Source of the DNA: Hyphomicrobiales bacterium
GTDB lineage: Bacteria; Pseudomonadota; Alphaproteobacteria; Rhizobiales; Rhizobiaceae
Direction: 5' to 3'
Assembly (NCBI GenBank): GCA_900472675.1
Contig: UCJA01000006.1
Span: 186,001 to 250,000, forward strand
DNA: 64,000 bases
In this document: positions 16,816 through 23,583 of the stretch, in pieces
How the letters are laid out: each line of letters opens with the position of its first letter
Position numbering within the stretch: the stretch's first letter is position 1
Notes under the pieces: model-generated
The model's database searches: none
What the model was told of the DNA's origin: nothing
The model's input: only the letters and a program-made list of their open reading frames with translations
Program-made: the position numbers and the translations under genes

Positions 16816-17193
16816 TTACAGGGGCGGCAACCTAGCTGTTTCGATAGCCTCCTCAATGAGCTTGACCAGAGCGTTGGGATCGAACGGCTTTTGCAGCAAG
16901 GCGGCGGCGTTCGAGCTGGACGCAGCTGCGGTCATTCGTGCCGAAACTAGGAAAACCGGCGCGCAGCTAATACAGGGCGGCCCCCGAAGGCGTTCGACGA
17001 GCTCAATCCCGGTCATGCCCGGCATGTGGAGGTCCGACACGATGCATGTGCAGTTTTGAGCCGTGCCGGAAGAGAGGAACTCTTCCGCCGAGGAGAACGC
17101 AGCGGTGCGATACCCCAGGCTTCGAATAAGGGCTTCCATGGCGCGCAGCATGCCAGGATCGTCGTCGACGAGAATGATTAGTGGCGCGCTCAC
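16816..17193 (-). CDS. Single-domain response regulator (CheY/FixJ receiver)
   Basis: The 125-residue protein is a stand-alone receiver domain: LIILVDDDPGM (acidic pocket), phosphoacceptor Asp54 in CIVSDLHMPGMTGIELV, a serine in FLVSARM, and the lysine in LLQKPFDPNAL. There is no output domain. It starts with GTG at 17193, with GAGGGG upstream. Single-domain receivers of this kind often act as phosphate sinks or bind a kinase. A copy of the regional palindrome lies about 70 bp upstream. A full FixJ-type regulator is the next gene upstream, but no histidine kinase is nearby, so its partner must be elsewhere. Confidence 0.88.
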   Translation of the reverse strand: MSAPLIILVDDDPGMLRAMEALIRSLGYRTAAFSSAEEFLSSGTAQNCTCIVSDLHMPGMTGIELVERLRGPPCISCAPVFLVSARMTAAASSSNAAALLQKPFDPNALVKLIEEAIETARLPPL

Positions 17194-17256
17194 AGACCGC
17201 CCCTCGAAGGATGAAACATACCGTCAAATTAGGCGATGTTCTTCACCCATTAGAAC

Positions 17257-17270
17257 TATACCCGAGGATA
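17257..17270. promoter_or_regulatory. Regional palindrome, site 7
   Basis: TATACCCGAGGATA is a weaker copy (mismatches in the right half). Its centre is about 70 bp upstream of the receiver gene start at 17193. Confidence 0.45.
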
Positions 17271-17350
17271 AGCGGACATAAATATTGGCGGCTTGCCTGA
17301 GATCTCGCGTCCGGGCCAGTCCGGAACCGGCGACCATAGGCCCGAGCCGA

Positions 17351-17379
17351 AAAGCCCGGCGCAGTTTTACTGCGCCCGG
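17351..17379 (-). terminator. Rho-independent terminator of the FixJ-type gene
   Basis: CCGGCGCAGT (17356-17365) pairs with ACTGCGCCCGG (17369-17379), with one bulged base and a TTT loop. Read on the minus strand, the hairpin is followed by CTTTTC, a T-run. Confidence 0.65.
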
Positions 17380-17407
17380 TGCGGTACTGCGTATGCTTCC
17401 CTTCTGA

Positions 17408-18040
17408 TCAGTCTTCGCCGAGATCGAGGAGCGCTGCCATCTTGACCAGTTCTGGCATGGAGGTCGCACCCATCTTCTTGACAGCACTTCCCCTGTGGAT
17501 CTTGATGGTGATCTCGCTGACGCCCAGCTCAAACGCGATCTGCTTGTTCATCTTTCCATCCATGACCAGGCGCAGGACCTGCCGCTCCCGGGGCGTGAGG
17601 CTGTCGAACCGTTTCCTCGCCTCTGCAACCTTGTCCCGTTCCGCACGAAGCAGACGGTCTCTCTTGAGGGCGGTATCAACAGCTTCAAGCATCTCCTGCT
17701 CCCGGAACGGTTTGATCAGGAAATCCACCGCTCCGGCCTTCATCGTCTTGACGCTCATCGGCACGTCTCCGTGGCCGGTCATGAAAACGATCGGCATCGT
17801 GGCCTGCTGCTTCCCGAGAATCTGCTGAAGCTCGAGGCCACTGATGCCCGGAAGCCTGACATCGAGAAGAAGACAACCCGGACGCTCGAATCCTCCAGAC
17901 GCCAGAAAGTCCACCGCCGAGCCATACTGGACCGTCTTGTGGCCCACCGACCTGATGAGATTGTCTATGCTGATGCGCGTCGCCGCATCGTCATCGACGA
18001 TGTAAACGACCTCTGCCATTGAGTTCTTAGTATCAAGCAT
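17408..18040 (-). CDS. FixJ/NarL family response regulator
   Basis: The 210-residue protein has a receiver domain (VYIVDDD, phosphoacceptor Asp60 in CLLLDVRLPGISG, lysine in FLIKPF) and a C-terminal LuxR-type helix-turn-helix (about residues 148-195: LTPRERQVLRLVMDGKMNKQIAFELGVSEITIKIHR). This is the FixJ layout. The start could be 18040 or 18019 (MAEVVYIVDDD); neither ribosome-binding site is strong. The regional palindrome lies about 75 bp upstream. Because it is the only DNA-binding two-component regulator inside the palindrome cluster, it is a candidate to bind that motif, which is an inference only. No cognate kinase is adjacent. Confidence 0.92.
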   Translation of the reverse strand: MLDTKNSMAEVVYIVDDDAATRISIDNLIRSVGHKTVQYGSAVDFLASGGFERPGCLLLDVRLPGISGLELQQILGKQQATMPIVFMTGHGDVPMSVKTMKAGAVDFLIKPFREQEMLEAVDTALKRDRLLRAERDKVAEARKRFDSLTPRERQVLRLVMDGKMNKQIAFELGVSEITIKIHRGSAVKKMGATSMPELVKMAALLDLGED

Positions 18041-18107
18041 CCCGCGAACCTAAACAGATTTTGAAGTCATTCAAAAAGCATGTATCGGAGATTGTCCGAA
18101 GACGTAT

Positions 18108-18121
18108 CATACGTCGGTATA
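18108..18121. promoter_or_regulatory. Regional palindrome, site 8
   Basis: CATACGTCGGTATA matches the consensus at 13 of 14 positions. Its centre is about 75 bp upstream of the FixJ-type regulator start, suggesting autoregulation. Confidence 0.55.
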
Positions 18122-18191
18122 GCTTGCGCTCGCTGGCTATACTGAGCGGGACTTTTACCCGGTCGACACACGGTGCCTAATGCGCAAAACG

Positions 18192-19151
18192 TTATGCCAC
18201 GTCTACCCCGGTCAGGCGCACACTCTCCTCCCACAGCCTTTCGGCACTTAACTTATCGACCGCATAGGGCCGCACTCCCTTGCGGGCGTCAGCCTCAAGC
18301 GTCGCAATGTCACTGTCCTCGCAATAAACGCCGCCCTTCCCCTCAAGCTCCGCGGAGACGGCGCAGAACACGGTCGTCGCCGCCCCCTGAGCAACATTCT
18401 TCTTGTCGGAGGCAGGGTCGATCAGCGGCGTACCATCGTCGTTCAGAGCTCCGAACGATCTTATCTCTTCAGGTGTCAGGTGCCTTGCCAGCGGGCCCAT
18501 GATCGATCCGGGATGCACCGCGAAGGCCCTGATGCCCCACGGCTGACCGCGCCGGTCCGCTTCCACGGCAAACAAGGAGTTGGCGGTTTTCGACTGTCCG
18601 TAAGCGAGCCATTTGTTGTACGCACGCTTTTCGAAGCCGAGATCGCTCAAGTCGAAGCCACCGATCTGGTGACCTCGCGACGACAAGACGATGATCCGAG
18701 CGCCACCAGCCGCTTTGAGCGCCGGCCAGAGCCGTGTTGCCAGCCTGAAATGGCCGAGGTGGTTCGTCGAGAACTGGCTTTCATTGCCGGCGGCATCCCG
18801 TGCGAGCGGCGTCGCCATGATACCCGCATTCAGTATCAGCACGTGCAGCGGCTTTTGAGACCTGAGAAATTGCTCGGCGAAGTGATCAACCGAGTGCGGG
18901 TCTTCCAGCTCCAGTTTAGCCACGGCAATGGTGTTCATCTCGCCTACAGCCGCCGTCAGTCCCGGTGATCGGGCCGTGACGGTCACATTCGCGCCGGCGC
19001 TGGCGAGAACGCGCGCCGTTTCAAAGCCGAGACCCGACGTCCCTCCAGTGACAAGAACATTCTTACCCAGCAGCAACATATCGCGAGCCACCTCTTCGGC
19101 CGTGGTGGCCGCGGTCCACCTGGTCCTGAGTGGTATCTGCATTGTATCCAT
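18192..19151 (-). CDS. SDR family oxidoreductase, retinol-dehydrogenase-like
   Basis: The 319-residue protein belongs to the longer SDR group resembling retinol dehydrogenase/WWOX-type enzymes. It has a cofactor loop GGTSGLGFETA (about residues 36-46), LILNAGIM (NAG motif), FSTNHLGHFRLATRLW, the serine in VLSSRGHQIGGF, the active site YGQSK, and AVHPGSIMG. The start at 19151 is chosen because AAGGAGAA stands just upstream; a further ATG at 19202 gives an unlikely leader. It is divergent from an alpha/beta hydrolase with a copy of the regional palindrome between them. Confidence 0.87.
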   Translation of the reverse strand: MDTMQIPLRTRWTAATTAEEVARDMLLLGKNVLVTGGTSGLGFETARVLASAGANVTVTARSPGLTAAVGEMNTIAVAKLELEDPHSVDHFAEQFLRSQKPLHVLILNAGIMATPLARDAAGNESQFSTNHLGHFRLATRLWPALKAAGGARIIVLSSRGHQIGGFDLSDLGFEKRAYNKWLAYGQSKTANSLFAVEADRRGQPWGIRAFAVHPGSIMGPLARHLTPEEIRSFGALNDDGTPLIDPASDKKNVAQGAATTVFCAVSAELEGKGGVYCEDSDIATLEADARKGVRPYAVDKLSAERLWEESVRLTGVDVA

Positions 19152-19509
19152 CTCGGTTCTCCTTCGAGCCCCGAAATAGCTTCCCACAGACCGCACATCC
19201 ATTCGTGCGTTTCCGAACTCCTGTCGCGATCGTCCGATAGCGGCCGAGCGACGATGCTTTCCCTACCTCTGTCTTGGGCGCATCCGTTGATCGCGAGCGA
19301 TCCTGGCGCCAGCCCAGGCCGGCAATCCCATACGCAGGTATGAAGCGCTTAACGCTCGAGTTCGGTTTCGGCTGCGCACCCTGCTGATTAGAACATTCTA
19401 GTCACCAACAACAACCGACGTGCGGGACGATCGGCGTTAGCCGGAGCCTATGCTGAGACTGCCGTTAGAAAGCCCTTCGCATGGGCACGCGGCTCACCCA
19501 GAGGATGCT
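19152..19509. other. Divergent intergenic region with one palindrome
   Basis: This 358-bp stretch between the SDR and the hydrolase contains no convincing gene. It holds palindrome site 9 roughly midway, about 185 bp from the SDR start and 175 bp from the hydrolase start. Confidence 0.5.
19329..19342. promoter_or_regulatory. Regional palindrome, site 9
   Basis: CATACGCAGGTATG matches the consensus except for one central base. It lies between divergent SDR and hydrolase genes and could serve both. Confidence 0.55.
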
Positions 19510-20370
19510 ATGAGCAACTTTCCATATCCGATTGAACACAAGCGCGCGCTCTGCAACGGCGTCAACATCCACTACATCAAGAGCGGTTCCGGCCCGGTTG
19601 TTCTCAGCATGCATGGGTGGCCTGAGAACAGCCGCGAGTATCTCCCGGTGATCGAACGCCTGGGTGACCGATACACCTTCATCTCTCCGGACCTGCGCGG
19701 CTTCGCAGACAGCGACAAGCCGTTCGGCGGCTACGAGCCGAAGACCATGGCGCAGGACATGATCGAGCTGATGGATGCTGAAGGCGTGGATCGCTTTCAC
19801 ATTCTCAGTCATGACCTTGGCGGCCCCGCATCGGTCGCACTCGCATACCTCGCCGGCAAACGCGCCATATCGCTGTCCACGATCGAGACCCCATTCTTCG
19901 GCCTGGACTACCCCGGCTACGTGGACCCTCGCGTAACCTATTGGCACCTGACGTTCCATATGAACATGGACGTCGCCCGATTCCTCATCGAGGGACGCGA
20001 GGAACGGTATCTCAAGCACTTCTTCCGCGACTTCGCATACAACCCAACCGCGATGCCGGAAGAAGAGGTGCGCCTCTATGCTGCCCAGATGATGCAGCCA
20101 GGCAATCTGCGGTCGAGCCTTAACCTGTATGGCTACATCCCCCAGATGGCCGAGCAGACCGCGGCGCTGGTAAAGGAAAAGCTGACTGTTCCAATGCTCG
20201 CTTGGGCCGGCCGTTCTTCTTTCGCGGAGCATTGCTTCAAAAGCGCCAAGGCAATTTCCACCTCGGCAAAGGGTGGCATCATCGAGGAATGCGGGCATTG
20301 GGTCTTCCAGGAGAAGCCCGACTTCATTTGCGGCGAGCTTGCGAAATTCTGGGCTGAACACAGCGCCTGA
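19510..20370 (+). CDS. Alpha/beta hydrolase (epoxide hydrolase / haloacid dehalogenase-like, Asp nucleophile)
   Basis: The 286-residue protein has the alpha/beta hydrolase core with LSMHGWPENSREYLPVIERL (oxyanion HGWP), PDLRGFADSDKP, and the nucleophile elbow SHDLGGPAS. The nucleophile position is an aspartate (HDLGG), typical of epoxide hydrolases, fluoroacetate dehalogenases and haloalkane dehalogenases, not of serine esterases. The base is the histidine in EECGHWVFQEKPD. The start at 19510 has AGAGGA 5 nt upstream. It is cytoplasmic, with no signal peptide. A cupin remnant and a XapX-domain gene follow closely. It may share palindrome site 9 with the divergent SDR. Confidence 0.87.
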   Translation: MSNFPYPIEHKRALCNGVNIHYIKSGSGPVVLSMHGWPENSREYLPVIERLGDRYTFISPDLRGFADSDKPFGGYEPKTMAQDMIELMDAEGVDRFHILSHDLGGPASVALAYLAGKRAISLSTIETPFFGLDYPGYVDPRVTYWHLTFHMNMDVARFLIEGREERYLKHFFRDFAYNPTAMPEEEVRLYAAQMMQPGNLRSSLNLYGYIPQMAEQTAALVKEKLTVPMLAWAGRSSFAEHCFKSAKAISTSAKGGIIEECGHWVFQEKPDFICGELAKFWAEHSA

Positions 20371-20403
20371 ACATATCGCTGCACGGCTGGAAGGACCACC
20401 TCA

Positions 20404-20598
20404 ATGGAGGCAGGCACTCTTTTCATCAAGAAGACAGACCTCCCGGCCGGCTCCGTCTACACCGAGCCTTCCAACGAGCCGCATTTCGCCATGACCGCCG
20501 AGGAACCCGTGATGGTACTTGTTACCGGCTTCGGCCCGACCGACACGGTCTACGAAAATCCGAACGATGAACCCACCGCACCCGAAGCCAAGCCATGA
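20404..20598 (+). pseudogene. Truncated cupin, C-terminal half only
   Basis: This 64-codon frame has a GGAAGGACC region before its ATG and may be translated, but it reads as the second half of a cupin: LPAGSVYTEPSNEPHFAMTAEEPVMVLVTGFGPTDTVYENP corresponds to the motif-2 strand with its histidine and the usual GxGPT ending. The first half, with the H-x-H metal motif, is absent. The in-frame TGA of the preceding hydrolase lies directly upstream, so the N-terminal half was probably deleted. Its stop overlaps the next start (ATGA). An intact stand-alone mini-cupin cannot be excluded. Confidence 0.5.
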
Positions 20599-20879
20599 GG
20601 CCATACCTATTCTCGCTGCTTGCGGGCGTCCTCGTGGGGATTATCTATTCCCTTGTTGGGATCCGCTCTCCGGCTCCGCCTATTGTGGCTCTCGTAGATA
20701 TATTGGGAATTCTCGTCGGGGAGCAGGTGGCATCACTCACGGTCTACGTGTTCACGAAAGGGGCGGATTCGACATTGTGGATTGGGCACGACAAACCGAA
20801 CATGTTTGAGGCGCGCCCGACTGGCCTTAGACCCTCAGGGGAAAACCCGAGAGGCGCCTCCGCGGATGAAACCGACTGA
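20595..20879 (+). CDS. XapX domain (DUF1427) membrane protein
   Basis: The 94-residue protein starts with MRPYLFSLLAGVLVGIIYSLVGIRSPAPPIVALVDILGILVGEQ, the full XapX/DUF1427 signature: two short membrane helices joined by the RSPAPP loop. The tail after about residue 60 is polar and cytoplasmic-looking. The family's function is unknown; it is often found beside hydrolases, amidohydrolases or cupins, as here. It starts in an ATGA overlap with the cupin remnant, so it is translationally coupled and belongs to the hydrolase operon. Confidence 0.8.
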   Translation: MRPYLFSLLAGVLVGIIYSLVGIRSPAPPIVALVDILGILVGEQVASLTVYVFTKGADSTLWIGHDKPNMFEARPTGLRPSGENPRGASADETD

Positions 20880-21124
20880 AGCAACGGCTAATCCTTAGGC
20901 TGGCTATCGGGGAAGCTGGGACGTCACCATTATCAATGAGGCTTTTGGCGTTTTTTGCCGGGCACACAAGGTTTCTCTTCAGCATTGTCATAGATCGTTT
21001 GGTCCCTCAGCCCCGCGATCCTGGAACGCCTGACGGATGGGACCCGTAGCGAATCCCGCTCGTTGTCACATTTTGTGCCTTGCTGTTTCCGTGCAGATGA
21101 TTGGGTTGAACAGAGGGGAAATAG

Positions 21125-21676
21125 ATGTCGATACTTTCAAAAATCATTGAAGGCATAAAGGCCATAGGTCGGGGCGTAGGGTTTGGCTTTAAGCAGGGCC
21201 TGTCATTCATCGACTGGCTCGAGCGCAGCCTGTTCGGCGGTGGAGGCTCTGGAGGAGTTCCGTCGTACACACCGACGTCGAGCCGTGTCGATATGGCGAA
21301 CGTGCTTCAGGAGGCCCGCGCGGCGGCCGCTATTCCGACAATCGATCCGTCTGGCCTCGCGTTGACAAAGAGGTACTGCAAAGCGACGCAATCCGAGCGT
21401 GAAACGATGGACCTCAGCGTCCTCCCCTCCGAAGCTCGCCTGCTGCTGTTGACCATGGACGACCACGAACTGTCGGCTCTTGGAAACGGCGGCCCCGGTC
21501 AAATCCGAAAATTCCTAATCGGCAAGGACCACGGTCTTCATGGTGTTCCTGTCGTCGGCGTTCATGTGCCGCGCACGCCCGCCAAGCGCGCGACGTTCGC
21601 CGAACGTATCGAGTGGCAGGTGACGGCGCAGGAGATAAAGCCCCGGCACAGCACCGCATTCGGGATGCCGAGATAA
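21125..21676 (+). CDS. Hypothetical protein, 183 aa
   Basis: I do not recognise this gene. AGAGGGGA lies 7 nt before the ATG. The N-terminus SILSKIIEGIKAIGRGVGFGFKQGLSFIDWLERSLFGGGGSGG is an amphipathic, Gly-rich segment. It is followed by a soluble domain of about 130 residues with EARAAAAIPTIDPSGLALTKRYCKATQSERETMDLSVL and FAERIEWQVTAQEIK. It ends at a terminator shared with the converging minus-strand genes. It borders the degraded island and may belong to it. Confidence 0.6.
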   Translation: MSILSKIIEGIKAIGRGVGFGFKQGLSFIDWLERSLFGGGGSGGVPSYTPTSSRVDMANVLQEARAAAAIPTIDPSGLALTKRYCKATQSERETMDLSVLPSEARLLLLTMDDHELSALGNGGPGQIRKFLIGKDHGLHGVPVVGVHVPRTPAKRATFAERIEWQVTAQEIKPRHSTAFGMPR

Positions 21677-21680
21677 CGAA

Positions 21681-21703
21681 AAGGCCGCCCCAAAGGCGGC
21701 CTT
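21681..21703. terminator. Bidirectional terminator between convergent island genes
   Basis: AAGGCCGCC and GGCGGCCTT form a perfect 9-bp stem with a 5-nt loop. On the minus strand it is followed by CTTTTC. It serves the 183-aa gene and the converging minus-strand operon. Confidence 0.65.
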
Positions 21704-21848
21704 ACTGTTTGTCGTTGTTCACGACGACGCGGAGTTTGGGGCGGCGGAGAAGCTCTAGCATCTCCCGATGGCGGTGCGGCTCTTCGTATGCGAGGTCTCC
21801 GCATTCCTGCCGCAGGAGCTGTCATTCGGACGGTGTTAGGTCCGACAT
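21702..21848 (-). pseudogene. Small coupled ORF interrupted by UGA at codon 9
   Basis: Reading from the ATG that overlaps the previous gene's stop (TGATG) gives MSDLTPSE, a UGA stop, then a further 39 open codons ending in NNDKQ and TAA. The sequence after the UGA (QLLRQECGDLAYEEPHRHREMLELL) has normal protein composition. The coupled start and open tail suggest a real 48-residue gene in which a TGG (Trp) or TGC/TGT (Cys) codon became TGA. The product is unknown. Confidence 0.4.
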
Positions 21849-22159
21849 CAGTTGCGACGAGCCTTGAGGACGTCGATGACTTCCTCCCTCTGACGGCATG
21901 CAGCTCGGAGGCTTGCGACCTCCGCCTCAAGTTCAGCGACCATCAGCACCGCGGTGCGGGCGAGGTCTTCCATTTCATCGGCATGCGCCGAGGCGGCCAA
22001 GAGGGCGTCTCCGTAGGCGCGGTTGTATCGTGCCTCACGTGCGGCGGCGGCGGCGTCACCGAGCCCCGTCGCCAGGCCTACCGCGCCCGCCGCGATGACC
22101 ATCATGCCAGCGGCGTTTCCCAATGCCGCGCTGTAAGCCGGGTTGCCGTATCCTGTCAT
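21848..22159 (-). CDS. Hypothetical protein with hydrophobic N-terminus and coiled coil
   Basis: The 103-residue protein has a hydrophobic Ala/Gly-rich stretch (about residues 10-35, AALGNAAGMMVIAAGAVGLATGL) that could be a membrane helix. A helical coiled-coil-like region (about 60-98, MEDLARTAVLMVAELEAEVASLRAACRQREEVIDVLKA) follows. The start at 22159 is chosen because GGAGG lies 5 nt upstream. Such small proteins occur in mobile regions, but I do not recognise a family. The regional palindrome lies about 66 bp upstream. Confidence 0.55.
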   Translation of the reverse strand: MTGYGNPAYSAALGNAAGMMVIAAGAVGLATGLGDAAAAAREARYNRAYGDALLAASAHADEMEDLARTAVLMVAELEAEVASLRAACRQREEVIDVLKARRN

Positions 22160-22218
22160 GTCTGCCTCCGTCGTTCGGTCGGCATGTATGCCGGGCCCGA
22201 AGGACTCCCGCAAGCCGC

Positions 22219-22232
22219 CATACCCGGATATG
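22219..22232. promoter_or_regulatory. Regional palindrome, site 10
   Basis: CATACCCGGATATG matches the consensus except for one base in the right arm. Its centre is about 66 bp upstream of the 103-aa gene, the same spacing as at sites 1, 3, 7 and 8. Confidence 0.5.
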
Positions 22233-22244
22233 GCGATCGGAAGG

Positions 22245-22500
22245 TTAAGGTCTGCCGTGCAGCAGCCACACGATGGCTAGCACGACGGGTGCCGCAAGCA
22301 CGAAACCGCAGACGGCCCAGAACACACGCGCTCTCGGCGTGGCATGTATCAGTGTCAGGTCCCGAGGGTCTTTGCCCTCTTGAACTCGTCGCTGATCCAC
22401 CAGAAATACCAAGGATACAAGATACAGGCGAGCGATCCCATGTCCCTCGACCGTGGAATGCCTCGAACTCCTCTTGGGTGGGCTTGCGCCTCTCTTGCAT
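22245..22500 (-). pseudogene. Frameshifted small membrane protein gene
   Basis: The ATG at 22500 has GAGGAAAGG about 8 nt upstream and opens with MQERRKPTQEEFEAFHGRG. After that the sense moves to the +1 frame, which continues HGIARLYLVSLVFLVDQRRVQEGKDPRDLTLIHATP and then ARVFWAVCGFVLAAPVVLAIVWLLHGRP to a TAA. Removing one G from a GGG run near 22444 restores a single 84-residue reading frame with two membrane helices. It is therefore a single-base insertion in a real gene, or a sequencing error. The family is unknown. Confidence 0.45.
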
Positions 22501-22596
22501 AATTCCGGCCTTTCCTCGGCAAGAATATACCGGAAATCTGGCGCTGACGCGATCGGTCACGCGGTCAGTCGATGTGTCCGGCGGTCCGCAGCCGAG

Positions 22597-23156
22597 CTAT
22601 GTCCTTGGTTTTGTCGGCCTGAACGAGATGAACTCGTCGGCAGTCACTGGGCCGAGGCCGAGTTGCTCGATCAGGACGCGGTCGCGCTGGCCCCAAAGGA
22701 GCGCGATCCCTTTCGCGCGAGGATGTCCCTGGCTCCGCCGTTTCTACGGATGCGCTTGAGGGTCCTGCTGCTGTGCCAGCGCCGTGACTTGATGCCGCGA
22801 CATCGCTTGCCCTGCACCGTCTCGAACAGCGCCGCGACCCTGTTGGTGCCGCCGCCGGCAGCCATGATCCTCTCGCGGTCCGCCACGGACAGGACCTCGA
22901 AGAAGTTCGGAGGGTAAGGGTACTGGCGCAGTATCCACCAGATGTTGATGTGCTGGGCGGCCGACAGCTGGCCCTCGCCGTCCTGGTTCGTGCTGAGACG
23001 GAGATATTCCGGCCTGCACACGACGACCCCGACGTCGCATAGCGCCGTCTTCTCGGACGACCTGACCAGAAGCGCGGCCCGGCTGAGCACTTCGCGGGGG
23101 AGCAACCATCCTAAAGCTTCCCAAGGCTTAACCGGAGGAACGGAGCGAGAACTCAC
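22597..23156 (-). pseudogene. NaeI-type restriction endonuclease remnant (DNA-binding half, frameshifted)
   Basis: From a GTG at 23156, 4 nt after the vsr stop, the sequence reads EALGWLLPREVLSRAALLVRSSE, VCRPEYLRLSTNQDGEGQL, NIWWILRQYPYPPNFFEVL and TNRVAALFETVQG, which resemble the Topo-like C-terminal domain of NaeI. It then needs three frame changes: to SRHQVTALAQQQD, back to LKRIRRNGGARDILAR, and on to KGIALLWGQRDRVLIEQLG and DEFISFRP, ending at a TAG at 22597-22599. The N-terminal nuclease domain with the catalytic Asp/Lys residues is absent. It should be inactive. The NaeI resemblance is from memory of the family. Confidence 0.6.
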
Positions 23157-23160
23157 AGAT

Positions 23161-23583
23161 TTAAGGGTTTGAAAGGAATGCCGAGACCCGCTCCTTCACC
23201 GCAGCCATGTCCCTCAGCTCGCATTCCCAGACGACCAGCACCTGCCAGCCGACTTGCTCCAGAAGCGTTAGGTTCTTCTGGTCGCGCTCCACGTTGCGGT
23301 CCATCTTCGGACCCCAGTAGCCCTTGTTGCTCTTCGCCTCGGAGCGGGCCTCCCAGCATGTCGGGTCATATCGCAGGTGTGCGTGCCAATAGCATCCCCG
23401 CACTTCTACGATCTTCCGTCGAGGGCCGTAGACGAGGTCTGGCTTGCCGGGCAGGTCCTTGCGGTGGAGGCGGTAGCGGTAACCCATCGAGTTTACGAGC
23501 CGCCGCACGAGCATTTCTGGCTTGGTGTCCTTCGACCGGATGCGCGACATAGTCCGGCTTCGATGTTCGGGCGTTTCAATCAC
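23161..23583 (-). CDS. vsr: Very short patch repair (Vsr) endonuclease
   Basis: The 140-residue protein is full length for Vsr, which nicks DNA 5' of T:G mismatches that arise when 5-methylcytosine deaminates. Visible family features are RSRTMSRIRSKDTKPEMLVRRLV, the catalytic Asp in KDLPGKPDLVYGPRRKIVEVRGCYWHAH with zinc-type Cys/His residues, and WQVLVVWECELRD. The GTG at 23583 is chosen because it overlaps the preceding stop (GTGATTGA) and gives the normal length; an upstream frame to 23634 is leader only. Vsr genes travel with cytosine-methylating restriction systems. Here the neighbour is an NaeI-type remnant and no methyltransferase is present. Confidence 0.9.
   Translation of the reverse strand: MIETPEHRSRTMSRIRSKDTKPEMLVRRLVNSMGYRYRLHRKDLPGKPDLVYGPRRKIVEVRGCYWHAHLRYDPTCWEARSEAKSNKGYWGPKMDRNVERDQKNLTLLEQVGWQVLVVWECELRDMAAVKERVSAFLSNP

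Noticed and set aside
22182..22195. GGCATGTATGCC as a further palindrome copy
   Set aside because: It lacks the GGTAT core and the central spacing of the regional motif.
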